A stretch of DNA of 64,000 nt from an uncultured Lachnospiraceae bacterium (GTDB lineage: Bacteria; Bacillota; Clostridia; Lachnospirales; Lachnospiraceae), in the NCBI GenBank assembly GCA_934320895.1, contig CAKRFY010000001.1, positions 62,001 to 126,000 on the forward strand, in the 5' to 3' direction. Position numbers and translations under genes: made by a program. The notes beneath the pieces were generated by a model. That model searched no databases, was not told the DNA's origin, and worked only from the letters and a program-made list of their open reading frames with translations. Shown piece by piece: positions 55,928-64,000 of this stretch. Every line of letters starts with the position of its first letter. Position 1 is the stretch's first letter.

Positions 55928-56434
55928 TTAACGCTTCTGAGATAAGAACATAACCATGGAACGACCTTCCATTTTAGCATTCTTATCAATCACTGCGATA
56001 TCTTCAAGTTTTTCATAAAAACTGTCAAGTATCTGTTTACTATAATTTACATGTGCCATTTCTCTTCCACGGAAACGAAGTGTAACCTTAACTTTGTCTC
56101 CTTTTGTAATAAACTTTCTCGCCTGATTTGCCTTAGTATTGAGATCGTTTGTGTCAATATTTGGAGAAAGTCTGACTTCCTTGACTTCCATAGTCTTCTG
56201 TTTTTTCTTTGCTTCTTTTTCTTTGCGGGCAAGTTCATATCTGTACTTACCATAATCGATTATCTTACAAACCGGTGGCTTAGCATTTGGCGCAATCTTT
56301 ACAAGATCTAAATCTGCTTCTCTTGCAAGTTTTAATGCCTCCCTCGATGACATAATACCAAGCTGCTCTCCGCTCTCGCTTACTAATCTTACTTCTCTGT
56401 CTCTGATTCTTTCATTAATCATTAAATCGCTAAT
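55928..56434 (-). CDS. infC: Translation initiation factor IF-3 (AUU start)
   Basis: A 168-residue IF-3 that keeps 30S subunits free and proofreads initiator tRNA pairing. LMINERIRDREVRL opens the N-domain; the linker is rich in Lys; the C-domain has LRFRGREMAHV. The ATG at 56422 lacks a correctly spaced site. GGAGGTG at 56442-56448 instead fits an ATT codon at 56432-56434, giving an N-terminus M-S-D-L-M-I-N-E as in other clostridial IF-3. AUU starts are the classic basis of IF-3 autoregulation. Confidence 0.95.
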   Translation of the reverse strand: MSDLMINERIRDREVRLVSESGEQLGIMSSREALKLAREADLDLVKIAPNAKPPVCKIIDYGKYRYELARKEKEAKKKQKTMEVKEVRLSPNIDTNDLNTKANQARKFITKGDKVKVTLRFRGREMAHVNYSKQILDSFYEKLEDIAVIDKNAKMEGRSMVMFLSQKR

Positions 56435-56441
56435 TGTAGTG

Positions 56442-56448
56442 CACCTCC
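56442..56448 (-). promoter_or_regulatory. Ribosome binding site that fixes the infC AUU start
   Basis: GGAGGTG lies 7 nt before the ATT codon, ideal spacing, but 19 nt before the first ATG. This decides the start in favour of AUU. Confidence 0.8.
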
Positions 56449-56625
56449 AAATAATTATAAGCTATATACCGTGTCCAAAATAGTAAAAAAAAAGTGAATA
56501 GCAAAGTCTATCCACATTCGTCAATAATATATAATAAATATAAATTATGCTTGATAAAAACCCGAGTCACTCGTTTGTGCTAAGGTGAGAGTGGATAACT
56601 CTACTTTGTTATTGTTCACGCAACA
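56449..56625 (-). promoter_or_regulatory. infC leader (L20-leader-like)
   Basis: About 180 nt of untranslated leader between promoter and infC. It contains AGAGTTATCCACTCT, GAGTGACTCGGG followed by five Ts, and further pairing elements, as expected for an attenuation leader bound by L20 in Firmicutes. The assignment rests on position and hairpins. Confidence 0.5.
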
Positions 56626-56631
56626 AATAAC

Positions 56632-56660
56632 ACTTTATCACAAACAAAGAGCTATGTCAA
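56632..56660 (-). promoter_or_regulatory. Promoter of infC-rpmI-rplT
   Basis: Minus strand TTGACA (56655-56660), 17 bp, TAAAGT (56632-56637). The perfect -35 lies inside the terminator hairpin of the gene to the right. Confidence 0.8.
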
Positions 56661-56683
56661 GCATTTTTTTGACATAACTCTTT
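56646..56683 (-). terminator. Terminator hairpin overlapping the infC promoter
   Basis: 15-bp arms AAAGAGCTATGTCAA (56646-56660) and TTGACATAACTCTTT (56669-56683) pair with one G-U. The hairpin follows the stop of the coiled-coil gene at 56691 by a few bases and contains the infC -35. Confidence 0.75.
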
Positions 56684-56690
56684 ATTTTAT

Positions 56691-58115
56691 TTAACTATGT
56701 TTTTTGTTGAAATCTGCTACAACTCCAATAAGCTCATCTCTTATGTTCGAGCTTGAATTTATAACCTCATCAAGCTGCTTTATAATATTTTCTTTCATCT
56801 GCCCACTATTTTCTATCTTCTCTCTTAATGCCTGTCTTTTCTGGTTAAGTTCATGACGTATTTCAACCATCTCTTTTGGGTCGACTATCGCCGCACAGCG
56901 ATTTAACCATATATCGGTATCAACAACCTCTAATTCCTTTAACATCAATAATAAATTCTCATTATCAGCATTAAGCTGTTCCGTATTCTCACGAAACTTT
57001 TTTTCATACTCACGCAACTTACAATATTCATTCCATTTCTGTTCAAAATCCTTTGCATTTTCAACACCGAATTTATTGCAGTTATAATCAAGTACATTTA
57101 TATTGTTTATGTATTTTATCTTGACTTTGTTCAATAGAGCAACTGCCTTATTTATCTTTTTTTCAGTAATCAGTACATCACGCCTGTTTTTAGATGACTC
57201 GAATATAAGTGCTGCTGCTGACACTCCCGCCAAAAAAATAACTCCGAGATAAGGAAGTGTCATATCTGCCTTCAATGCGTAAAATATAACTATAAGAAGA
57301 ACTATAAGTGAAAATATAAGAAATGCAAGTATCTTCGTCATTTTCCTTATGACATTCTGTTTTTCCACTATCTCTTTCCGCTGTGAATAAAGATTTTCCT
57401 TTTCCTTCTTTAAATTTGATATATCACTTTCTATGGCAGCCTGATAAGACTCTGCATTATACATTTTTTTAATTTCATCAACAAGTTTGTCATCTTCAAA
57501 TGGTTCAAACTTTCTCATCTGAGCATCACTTATCGAAAAATTTTTGTCTTTGTACTTGCCTCTCTCACCTGTAAGAGAAATAATATCTTTGCATGTATCT
57601 ATTATCTCCTTTTTTTGATCATCAGGAGCCATTTCTATACGCTGAATATCTGTGAGATATGATGTAACTTCTTCATACTCTTTTTTTGCTTTTGCAATCT
57701 GCCTCTCATTTTCATCTATTGCCTCACAATTTTCCCTGACAAATTTCAGAGCCTCATTTTTATCAATAGTTATCGGTATTTTCTGTTTAGGTATCTTTTG
57801 TTTAGGTTCCTCCTGTCTAGGTATTTCCTGTCTGGGTATTTCCTGCTTAGCAACCCTTTGAAGCTGTGCCGCCAAATCTGGGTCAATGCCATTATTTCCC
57901 TGTTCACCCATTGGCATATCGTCGTCATCATCAAACATACTATCTGCAACAGCAGCACCTAACGATTTACCAACAGCATTGCCAGCCATATTTCCGGCAG
58001 TATTGCCAGTCATATTGCCAATAATATCTTTAACAGTGCTGCTGTCAAGCATATCACTAGCCGTAAGTTCATTTTTAATCTTTTTTTCTTTTTTTCTTTT
58101 ACCTAGGAAAAACAT
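56691..58115 (-). CDS. Coiled-coil membrane protein of the DUF5716/DUF5717-type cluster
   Basis: A 474-residue protein of unknown function. A Gly/Asn/Ala-rich N-terminus (NMTGNTAGNMAGNAVG), an acidic patch (DDDDDMP), and a Pro/Lys/Gln repeat (IPRQEIPRQEEPKQ, about 95-115) precede coiled coils (130-260). Two membrane helices (about 270-310) are followed by further coiled coils. It lies last in a four-gene cluster. AGGGGGA precedes the ATG. Confidence 0.55.
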   Translation of the reverse strand: MFFLGKRKKEKKIKNELTASDMLDSSTVKDIIGNMTGNTAGNMAGNAVGKSLGAAVADSMFDDDDDMPMGEQGNNGIDPDLAAQLQRVAKQEIPRQEIPRQEEPKQKIPKQKIPITIDKNEALKFVRENCEAIDENERQIAKAKKEYEEVTSYLTDIQRIEMAPDDQKKEIIDTCKDIISLTGERGKYKDKNFSISDAQMRKFEPFEDDKLVDEIKKMYNAESYQAAIESDISNLKKEKENLYSQRKEIVEKQNVIRKMTKILAFLIFSLIVLLIVIFYALKADMTLPYLGVIFLAGVSAAALIFESSKNRRDVLITEKKINKAVALLNKVKIKYINNINVLDYNCNKFGVENAKDFEQKWNEYCKLREYEKKFRENTEQLNADNENLLLMLKELEVVDTDIWLNRCAAIVDPKEMVEIRHELNQKRQALREKIENSGQMKENIIKQLDEVINSSSNIRDELIGVVADFNKKHS

Positions 58116-58140
58116 ATATCCCCCTTTTTAAAGCATGTTG

Positions 58141-58977
58141 TCAGTGAACCTCGTTTCTGTATTCTTCTTTCCACTGATCTATATAACTTTCTACTTTTTC
58201 ATAATATTCTTCAACATAGCCCGACTTCATTATTCCTTCAAGTTTCCTAATACGACGGATTTCTTTTGAATTTCTGGTCTCTTCATCTATCTTTACAAAT
58301 TCCTCCATTATATTATTTAAAGTGTGAATGTCAACATCAAATTTCTTTATTCCTTTGTCAAAAAGCTTTTTATCCCCTGTAAGTTTAAGTGCATAAAAAT
58401 ATGAACGAAGCGACTCTTCTTTTCTAGTTTTTGCATATGCATGCTCAAAACTGTCTGATGCCTTTATAAATGAACCCATACCACAGAATGCAGTTCCCAT
58501 GTTGTGATATATCCTGCCGTAATCTTCCTCCGTAGCATTTAACATATCATCTGTTCCAAGTATCTTTGTATACTCTTCAATGGCTTTTTCATATGAACCA
58601 AACCGACAGTAATTATCTGCTTTTATCTTTTTCTTCTGCCATTTTGAAAGATTGGCTATAGCATCCATTATCCCGATAAGCTCATTTATCTGTTCTTCAT
58701 CATAATAATCACAACTACAGCATATTGTAACAACTATATCTTTAAGATTGTTTTTATCATGCCGCATACTGTCTACTTTGGCAGCAACAACTTCCATACC
58801 AAGTTCGTCTCTAAGCCATATTGTAAATTCCTTATCAAATATTTCTTCCTGTATTATATATATGTTATTGTAAATATAATAGCAGACTTCCTCTATCGAG
58901 TATACATTAGTATCTGTAAGTCTGAAATGATAGGGTTTTTCTGCTATCTTTCCAAAACACTCGATCAGCTTACCCAT
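58141..58977 (-). CDS. TPR-containing protein
   Basis: A 278-residue soluble protein. At least two tetratricopeptide-like helical pairs are visible: DNYCRFGSYEKAIEEYTKIL and YHNMGTAFCGMGSFIKASDS. The N-terminal 110 residues are not recognised. TPRs mediate protein contacts, so it may bridge the neighbouring proteins. TGGAGGA precedes the ATG; it lies 15 bp from the actin-fold gene. Confidence 0.65.
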   Translation of the reverse strand: MGKLIECFGKIAEKPYHFRLTDTNVYSIEEVCYYIYNNIYIIQEEIFDKEFTIWLRDELGMEVVAAKVDSMRHDKNNLKDIVVTICCSCDYYDEEQINELIGIMDAIANLSKWQKKKIKADNYCRFGSYEKAIEEYTKILGTDDMLNATEEDYGRIYHNMGTAFCGMGSFIKASDSFEHAYAKTRKEESLRSYFYALKLTGDKKLFDKGIKKFDVDIHTLNNIMEEFVKIDEETRNSKEIRRIRKLEGIMKSGYVEEYYEKVESYIDQWKEEYRNEVH

Positions 58978-58992
58978 GTTTTTCCTCCATAT

Positions 58993-60276
58993 CTAACCCT
59001 GTTTAATATTGTCTTGTGCATCAAGCTTTATGTAGCGTTCCCATATCCTGTTTGTGGATGGAGAAAATTCACCAAAACCATTATCCTTTAATGTAACAAT
59101 GCATGTATTTCTGTCTGCAAACCGTATTCTAACAGTAAAACGTGTCATCTTATTTTCACGGGTAGCAAATCCACTTAGCGAAAGTATATGTGCTCTCGCC
59201 TCTTTGCTCAAAACATTCCTGTCGGTTATCTGAATTTCATCTTCATTATCAGGTATAATATCTATCGACACATCAACATCACTCCAAAGACTTCCCGCTC
59301 TTGCAAGCACAACATCATGCATTTTCGCATTATGGTATGTTCTGATCGAAATGTCACTCGTAAGCATATCATCATCAAGAAATATAAATTCTTTTAATTT
59401 TTCTTCTTCTGTCAATGCCCTGGCCGCATAACATGCACCTTTCGTAAAAAGATTTTGTCCTCTGAACACGCGTCTTCCATTGCACAGCTTTCTAAGTGCC
59501 TCTGTAGCCCATGCTCCTTCAAAACCCTTTCCGGTAACATATATCGTTGTAACCATTTTCTTATGAAGAATCGTATTTGCCGTATTTAAAAACATATACT
59601 CGACATCCTCACCATTTCTTAATACATCATAAGGCATTATCTGTGACAGATCCTGTGTATCAGCCCCCACAATATATGGAATAGTTTTCTTATCAACCGT
59701 CAGATTTGTATATCTTAGCCCGTCTTCATCATACTCAAACAATCCCACACTATTTGCCCACAATTCCTTTGACTGGCTTACAGCATAATACATATAACTC
59801 TGCTTCCTGCCAAATATTACAAGTCTGTCACCTCCTATACCTAATTCCATTGCAACTCTTTTTAACATATCAACAACAGCCATTTCTCTTTTAGGTATAG
59901 TTATAACAAGTTTTAATATTGTCTCATTCGGAAAATACTCTTTTAAGAGACTGAGTAACTTGACCATAAATTTTTTCACAACATCTTTAGTTCTGAATAT
60001 ATAGCTGCCTGCCTGAAACTTTTCCCCAGCCATTATCTTTCCAAGAATATCTTCTATGAGTGTATGACCTCCCAGTTCAATATTCTTTTCTGTTTTCCAA
60101 AGCCACTCATTTGTATTTGGATTTACAAGCAGAGCAAAAGGTATCTCATAAATCCTGCTCTCCTCATCAGGAATTCCTACCGGTACAGGCTCATATATTT
60201 TTTTGTCATAATATGATATCTGTGCAAAATCTTTGCATAGATCGATTCCCACTAAAAGCTGTCTTCCAGTTTCCAT
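58993..60276 (-). CDS. Actin/Hsp70-fold-like protein (DUF5716-type)
   Basis: A 427-residue protein. LLVGIDLCKDFAQISYYD resembles the phosphate-1 loop of actin/Hsp70 ATPases, SVGLFEYDEDGL the phosphate-2 position and TIYVTGKGFEGAWATEAL the adenosine loop, but the key Gly/Thr residues are partly lost. It may bind nucleotide weakly or not at all. I recall this architecture as DUF5716 but cannot confirm it. I chose the ATG at 60276 behind AAAGGGG. It is coupled to the very large upstream gene (25 bp). Confidence 0.55.
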   Translation of the reverse strand: METGRQLLVGIDLCKDFAQISYYDKKIYEPVPVGIPDEESRIYEIPFALLVNPNTNEWLWKTEKNIELGGHTLIEDILGKIMAGEKFQAGSYIFRTKDVVKKFMVKLLSLLKEYFPNETILKLVITIPKREMAVVDMLKRVAMELGIGGDRLVIFGRKQSYMYYAVSQSKELWANSVGLFEYDEDGLRYTNLTVDKKTIPYIVGADTQDLSQIMPYDVLRNGEDVEYMFLNTANTILHKKMVTTIYVTGKGFEGAWATEALRKLCNGRRVFRGQNLFTKGACYAARALTEEEKLKEFIFLDDDMLTSDISIRTYHNAKMHDVVLARAGSLWSDVDVSIDIIPDNEDEIQITDRNVLSKEARAHILSLSGFATRENKMTRFTVRIRFADRNTCIVTLKDNGFGEFSPSTNRIWERYIKLDAQDNIKQG

Positions 60277-60301
60277 ATAAGCTGCCCCTTTCATCAGTTA
60301 T

Positions 60302-63300
60302 CTATAAAAGTTTAAACATCTTTTTAACATTTTCTCTCTCAGTCTCATAATCAGCCATCATATCAATAAGCGTTTTATCATCATTCATCTCATGCGCTAT
60401 AAGTATCATATTTATATTATGAAATCTGCTTCCTGCCCTCTCATTATCCATCGTCTCATCAAAATGAACACTATTTTTGCATGTAACGATTTCACCATCA
60501 GGTCTTAACTCAGTTATATAATATTTAAGCACTTCATCCTGAAACATCACAAACTCTTTTACCCTTATTCCTTCAAATATATCTGGCATGACTTCTGTGA
60601 TATATTCATCTTCATTTATCTCTTTATCTTCTTTTGATGACGATATATAATAATTTATTCTCACCTCATACTTCGGATCAGCAGTATATTCAACATAATG
60701 TTCATCAAGTATATGTATCGGAAGTGGAAATTTTCCATAATAATCTTTAAAAAATGGAAAAATTTTTCCACTGTTATATAATTTATTCAAATTATAATCT
60801 GCAAAGTTTAATTTTTCCTGGCTTAACTCCTTCTGACCACTGAAGTATTTAAGCACAGCGATAAGACATGGCAGATTTTCCTGTTTTCTTACTTCCTGAT
60901 AAAAATACTCGAAAATCTTTTCTGGCAGCGGATAATTTTTTATAAGATATTTATACGCAAGCATTTTCATAAAAGCGGATGTAAGTTTCCTATTCGAATC
61001 GTGTTCATAAAAGCTGTAAAATACACTGTAACCTTCCGGAACAAGTTCTTCTGAAAATACAAGCTGCGCTATTATTCTTTCTTCAAGCTCTTTTACATCT
61101 ATTCCAAAACCATCAGCAGCTTTCCATAAAGCTATCATACTATCAAGACTTCCATTGTAAAACATACACATATATCTGAGCATATTTTCATCAAACTTGC
61201 CATTCTCAAATATATGGCATGCAAGTTTTGTCAATGAACTGTCTTCTGTTTTCTGTTTTTCAAAGTATTCTGATGATATCTGCAAAAGCCTTTTTGAGTC
61301 TATGCTGTTATATCCAAACAACATAATACCCTCCATTGCCTTATCATAACAATGCCTTACAGCACAATACTCTATATATTGTTTTCTATCTCCTGGATTT
61401 ACATTATTCCAGTCGATCGTCTGTAAAGCTTCATCAAGAAGTTCTCCTTCAAAATTATCAAAGTAGTATCTAAGCAATGATGAAAAAATCTTTCTTTTCT
61501 GATATTCACTAACCAGTTCGAGTTCATAAACTCTCCTTAAGACATCCACTGAATTTGCATTTATCTGTCTAAGATGTTCTATCTTGTCATACATATAAAG
61601 CAGCAGACATATATTTTTTCTATTCATTTCAAAACATTTGTCTGCAAGGTCATCAAGATGCAGCAGCTTATTTAATGTATAATCAATTGACATTGAATAC
61701 CTGTTATCAAGTGCATCTGCAAGAAATATCTGCGCATTATCTGTAAATATCTGCACCACCGCACGACCATTTACCACTGGTACAAACTGTTCCTCCTTAA
61801 GTTCTCTGTGTCTTACATAAACTCCAACTATATCGGGATTAGAACATCTTATTTCATGTGCAAACATAATATCCGGAAGCTTTTTAGCAATATCTTCCGT
61901 TATATTTTCCTCTTTTACAAATTGTTCATAACATATAGCAAGATTTTCACTTATCCTTCCTGCTTCAATCTGGCTAAATGCAAATTCTTCAATAACATTC
62001 TGGTACGATACATATGTATCAGGATCATTTTCACGATTTTTTATGATATAAGCATACAACATCGCTTTTTTAGATACTGACAAATGATTGTCGTACATAA
62101 AATAAAGAAGTACCGACTTTGTGAGTTTTAATCCCTCATCAGGATTTAATGAATCCATATAGTACTCAAACAATTCAGTTATCTTAAGATTATGCTCTAT
62201 CGCAAGGCCATACCATTTATTTGCCTCAGAGTTAATTATCTGCCCCCTCATATACATACGGCATACCCCGGCAAGCACCTCATCATCATCAAATCTTGAA
62301 TATGTACTTACCATATCTCTCAGAATAACTTTGTTAAATTCTTTTGAACGCCCTGCAAGATAAATATATCTTAATGCCAGTTCTTTCGAGAGGAATTCAT
62401 TTTCGCATCCCCAATGAAGGCATCTGATAATAGCTGGCGTAAGCTCCCTAAGTACTCCTGCTGATGTATTTAATGCACTGCACATTTCAAAATAAATTAC
62501 CGGACTGCTGCATCCACCTTCAACGCAGTCAAGCACATCCTCAAGTTTTCTTCTATCTGATTCATATACTGGATCAAGATACAATAAAAACCACAATATC
62601 TGCCAGCTATTGTCTTCATTTTCATAACAATTTCTGACTTTCTCTATACATTCATCTTTTACACTGTTTTCCTCTGCCCATAATGCCTTAAGATACTGAT
62701 ATGCACAATAACTTATCTTATCGGTTTCATACAATCTGTTTTCAATCTCATCAAAATATGCAAGTCCACTTTTAACCCTGACATTGTCACCTGCCAATAT
62801 TGCTAAATGTATATCATACAGTTTCTTTTCGTTTCCATTTGTATATATCAGATTTTTTTCTACACCGGAAATATATTCTTCTTTGTCTATTCTCCCCATA
62901 GAAAATTCCAAATACAGATTTACCAGATCATAATATGATTTCTGTCTTGCAAGAGATCTTACTACAATATCGTGGTCCGTTCCTCTCTTCTGTGCCATCA
63001 CTTCTATAACGATCGTCTGCCTTACCGTCTGAATTACCACTCTTCCATAGTTTATACCTGCTGCCATTTTATCAACATCTACAAGAAATTTCATCTTATA
63101 TGAATTTCCTGAAAATTTGTCTGTCCAGATTATTTTATGTTCAGGCTGTAAAAATTTTGCATCAGAACTTACATGTAATTCACAAAATCCCCAGTTATCC
63201 TTTGTAATAGTAACTTCCTCAACAAATGACTCCACACAATCGTCATATATAAAATTCGTTTTATCAAGTGTAAACTGAATGGGAAGTTTCTTGCGGATGG

Positions 63301-63850
63301 CTATAAGAAATTCCTCCATTGCAATACCTTTACTCGTGCCTGCAAGCAGCCCCCTGTAAAGCGCTATATTTTCCGGATCTTTATATAAAAACACCTCTTC
63401 AAATTTCTTATTTTTAAATAATGATACTGCTTCCGATTCATCTTCCCGTGCGAGATTAGCAAAATGAAACATATCCTTTATCTTTCCTATTGAAGCATTG
63501 CATGCCGGAACATTTATTGAAATGCTAAATGGAATTTTTAGATTTCCACAATCTGATATAATATTAAAATTTCCTTTTATGATTTCTCCCGGAATACATC
63601 TTTCTCCAACAAATGTATATTTTATCTCGCCTTCTATCCCCTCAAAGCTGTCATTTTCAAGCATCATATAATGACAATCAGTAACGACCATACCTCTTAT
63701 GATACTCCCACTGTTTGTCCATACTTTAAAACTTCCTGAAATATTTTCTCCTGCTTCTGTTTCAAGCGAAATTTCCGAGCTGTCACACTGTATAACAGAC
63801 TGTTCATATTCAAATTTGCCATTTGCATAAAGATTTATCTTTTTGTTCAT
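60302..63850 (-). CDS. Very large DUF5717-type protein
   Basis: A 1182-residue soluble protein. The N-terminal 280 residues are beta-rich, looking like two Ig-like or sandwich domains (CDSSEISLETEAGENISG; LQPEHKIIWTDKFSGN). The middle 700 residues are helical, with many TPR-like pairs; the C-terminal region (about 1050-1182) is again beta-rich. No catalytic motif is seen. I recall it as DUF5717, not confirmed. The start is the ATG at 63850 behind GGAGG. First gene of its cluster. Confidence 0.6.
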   Translation of the reverse strand: MNKKINLYANGKFEYEQSVIQCDSSEISLETEAGENISGSFKVWTNSGSIIRGMVVTDCHYMMLENDSFEGIEGEIKYTFVGERCIPGEIIKGNFNIISDCGNLKIPFSISINVPACNASIGKIKDMFHFANLAREDESEAVSLFKNKKFEEVFLYKDPENIALYRGLLAGTSKGIAMEEFLIAIRKKLPIQFTLDKTNFIYDDCVESFVEEVTITKDNWGFCELHVSSDAKFLQPEHKIIWTDKFSGNSYKMKFLVDVDKMAAGINYGRVVIQTVRQTIVIEVMAQKRGTDHDIVVRSLARQKSYYDLVNLYLEFSMGRIDKEEYISGVEKNLIYTNGNEKKLYDIHLAILAGDNVRVKSGLAYFDEIENRLYETDKISYCAYQYLKALWAEENSVKDECIEKVRNCYENEDNSWQILWFLLYLDPVYESDRRKLEDVLDCVEGGCSSPVIYFEMCSALNTSAGVLRELTPAIIRCLHWGCENEFLSKELALRYIYLAGRSKEFNKVILRDMVSTYSRFDDDEVLAGVCRMYMRGQIINSEANKWYGLAIEHNLKITELFEYYMDSLNPDEGLKLTKSVLLYFMYDNHLSVSKKAMLYAYIIKNRENDPDTYVSYQNVIEEFAFSQIEAGRISENLAICYEQFVKEENITEDIAKKLPDIMFAHEIRCSNPDIVGVYVRHRELKEEQFVPVVNGRAVVQIFTDNAQIFLADALDNRYSMSIDYTLNKLLHLDDLADKCFEMNRKNICLLLYMYDKIEHLRQINANSVDVLRRVYELELVSEYQKRKIFSSLLRYYFDNFEGELLDEALQTIDWNNVNPGDRKQYIEYCAVRHCYDKAMEGIMLFGYNSIDSKRLLQISSEYFEKQKTEDSSLTKLACHIFENGKFDENMLRYMCMFYNGSLDSMIALWKAADGFGIDVKELEERIIAQLVFSEELVPEGYSVFYSFYEHDSNRKLTSAFMKMLAYKYLIKNYPLPEKIFEYFYQEVRKQENLPCLIAVLKYFSGQKELSQEKLNFADYNLNKLYNSGKIFPFFKDYYGKFPLPIHILDEHYVEYTADPKYEVRINYYISSSKEDKEINEDEYITEVMPDIFEGIRVKEFVMFQDEVLKYYITELRPDGEIVTCKNSVHFDETMDNERAGSRFHNINMILIAHEMNDDKTLIDMMADYETERENVKKMFKLL

Positions 63851-63902
63851 ATAATCCTCCGGAAAAATGATTGCCATTCTTACTGATGGCATTAGTGGTT
63901 TT

Positions 63903-63932
63903 ATTATATCACTTATCGTCTGTGTGTGTAAA
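63903..63932 (-). promoter_or_regulatory. Promoter of the DUF5717-type cluster
   Basis: Minus strand TTTACA (63927-63932), 18 bp, TATAAT (63903-63908), about 55 bp before the start codon at 63850. The rest of the window to its right edge shows nothing recognisable. Confidence 0.65.
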
Positions 63933-64000
63933 GGGATTGAATTTTTGTAAGTGGCTTACTGACGCCGTAATTGAGGTATTAGTTTCAAGGAACAAGTAAG

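Overview
The window reads as the chromosome of a low-GC, anaerobic, Gram-positive member of the Clostridia, most likely a Lachnospiraceae gut commensal. The evidence is the AT-rich sequence, strong GGAGG ribosome binding sites, the infC-rpmI-rplT operon with an AUU start on infC, a Firmicutes-type 6S RNA candidate, CymR-like Rrf2 regulation of sulfate assimilation, and several gene families typical of Lachnospiraceae. No tRNA, rRNA or CRISPR array was seen.

Layout. 0-5 kb: a TrpX-like lipoprotein, a polar amino acid ABC transporter whose binding domain is circularly permuted and fused to its permease, a small membrane exporter, an Ala-rich MgtE_N-like protein and a VanZ protein. 5.5-9.5 kb: a DUF1703-type AAA/PD-(D/E)XK protein, a secreted SH3/ricin-B/CHAP protein and an XRE-type regulator with a 20-bp palindrome upstream. 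9.5-27.2 kb: one co-oriented minus-strand cluster of about 16 genes. Read from its 5' end it encodes a small membrane protein, a JAB/MPN metallopeptidase, a Cys-rich mini-protein, membrane proteins, a coiled-coil protein, a zinc-ribbon/FHA protein, an NrdG-like radical SAM protein, a ClpB-like AAA+ ATPase, a PP2C phosphatase, a large transmembrane Ser/Thr kinase, a sigma-factor-like protein, a zinc-finger anti-sigma-like protein, a DUF1292 protein and a CHAT caspase-like protease. 27.28-28.4 kb: a 210-bp segment bounded by perfect 30-bp inverted repeats, each itself a tyrosine-recombinase-type site. It lies 5 bp from the stop of a tyrosine recombinase gene and immediately upstream of the cluster. 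The segment carries a near-consensus promoter that here points AWAY from the cluster. I read this as an invertible promoter captured in its OFF orientation, controlling a phase-variable phospho-signalling and proteolysis system. This is the most interesting part of the window.

28.7-35 kb: a PD-(D/E)XK transposase-family protein, then an assimilatory sulfate reduction operon (AprA, ferredoxin AprB, CysD, CysN) with an Rrf2/CymR-like regulator at its end and a candidate operator over its promoter. 35-39.4 kb: a secreted fibronectin-III-like protein, an arylsulfotransferase-family protein and a YjbR-MGMT fusion. 39.5-47.2 kb: siroheme/tetrapyrrole synthesis (hemB, hemA, hemL, a HemC-CobA-HemD trifunctional fusion, and a precorrin-2 dehydrogenase). 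An internally deleted insertion sequence sits between the dehydrogenase and hemC, and its end seems to form part of a hybrid promoter for hemC. Siroheme would serve sulfite reduction downstream of the sulfate operon. 47-54 kb: two sensor kinases, one with its response regulator, glutamate racemase, an HMG-CoA-lyase-like aldolase, a 6S RNA candidate and a secreted Ig-like protein. 54.5-56.7 kb: rfbC and the infC-rpmI-rplT operon. 56.7-64 kb: a second four-gene cluster (coiled-coil membrane protein, TPR protein, an actin/Hsp70-fold-like protein of DUF5716 type, and a 1.18-kilo-residue DUF5717-type protein) with its own promoter near the right edge.
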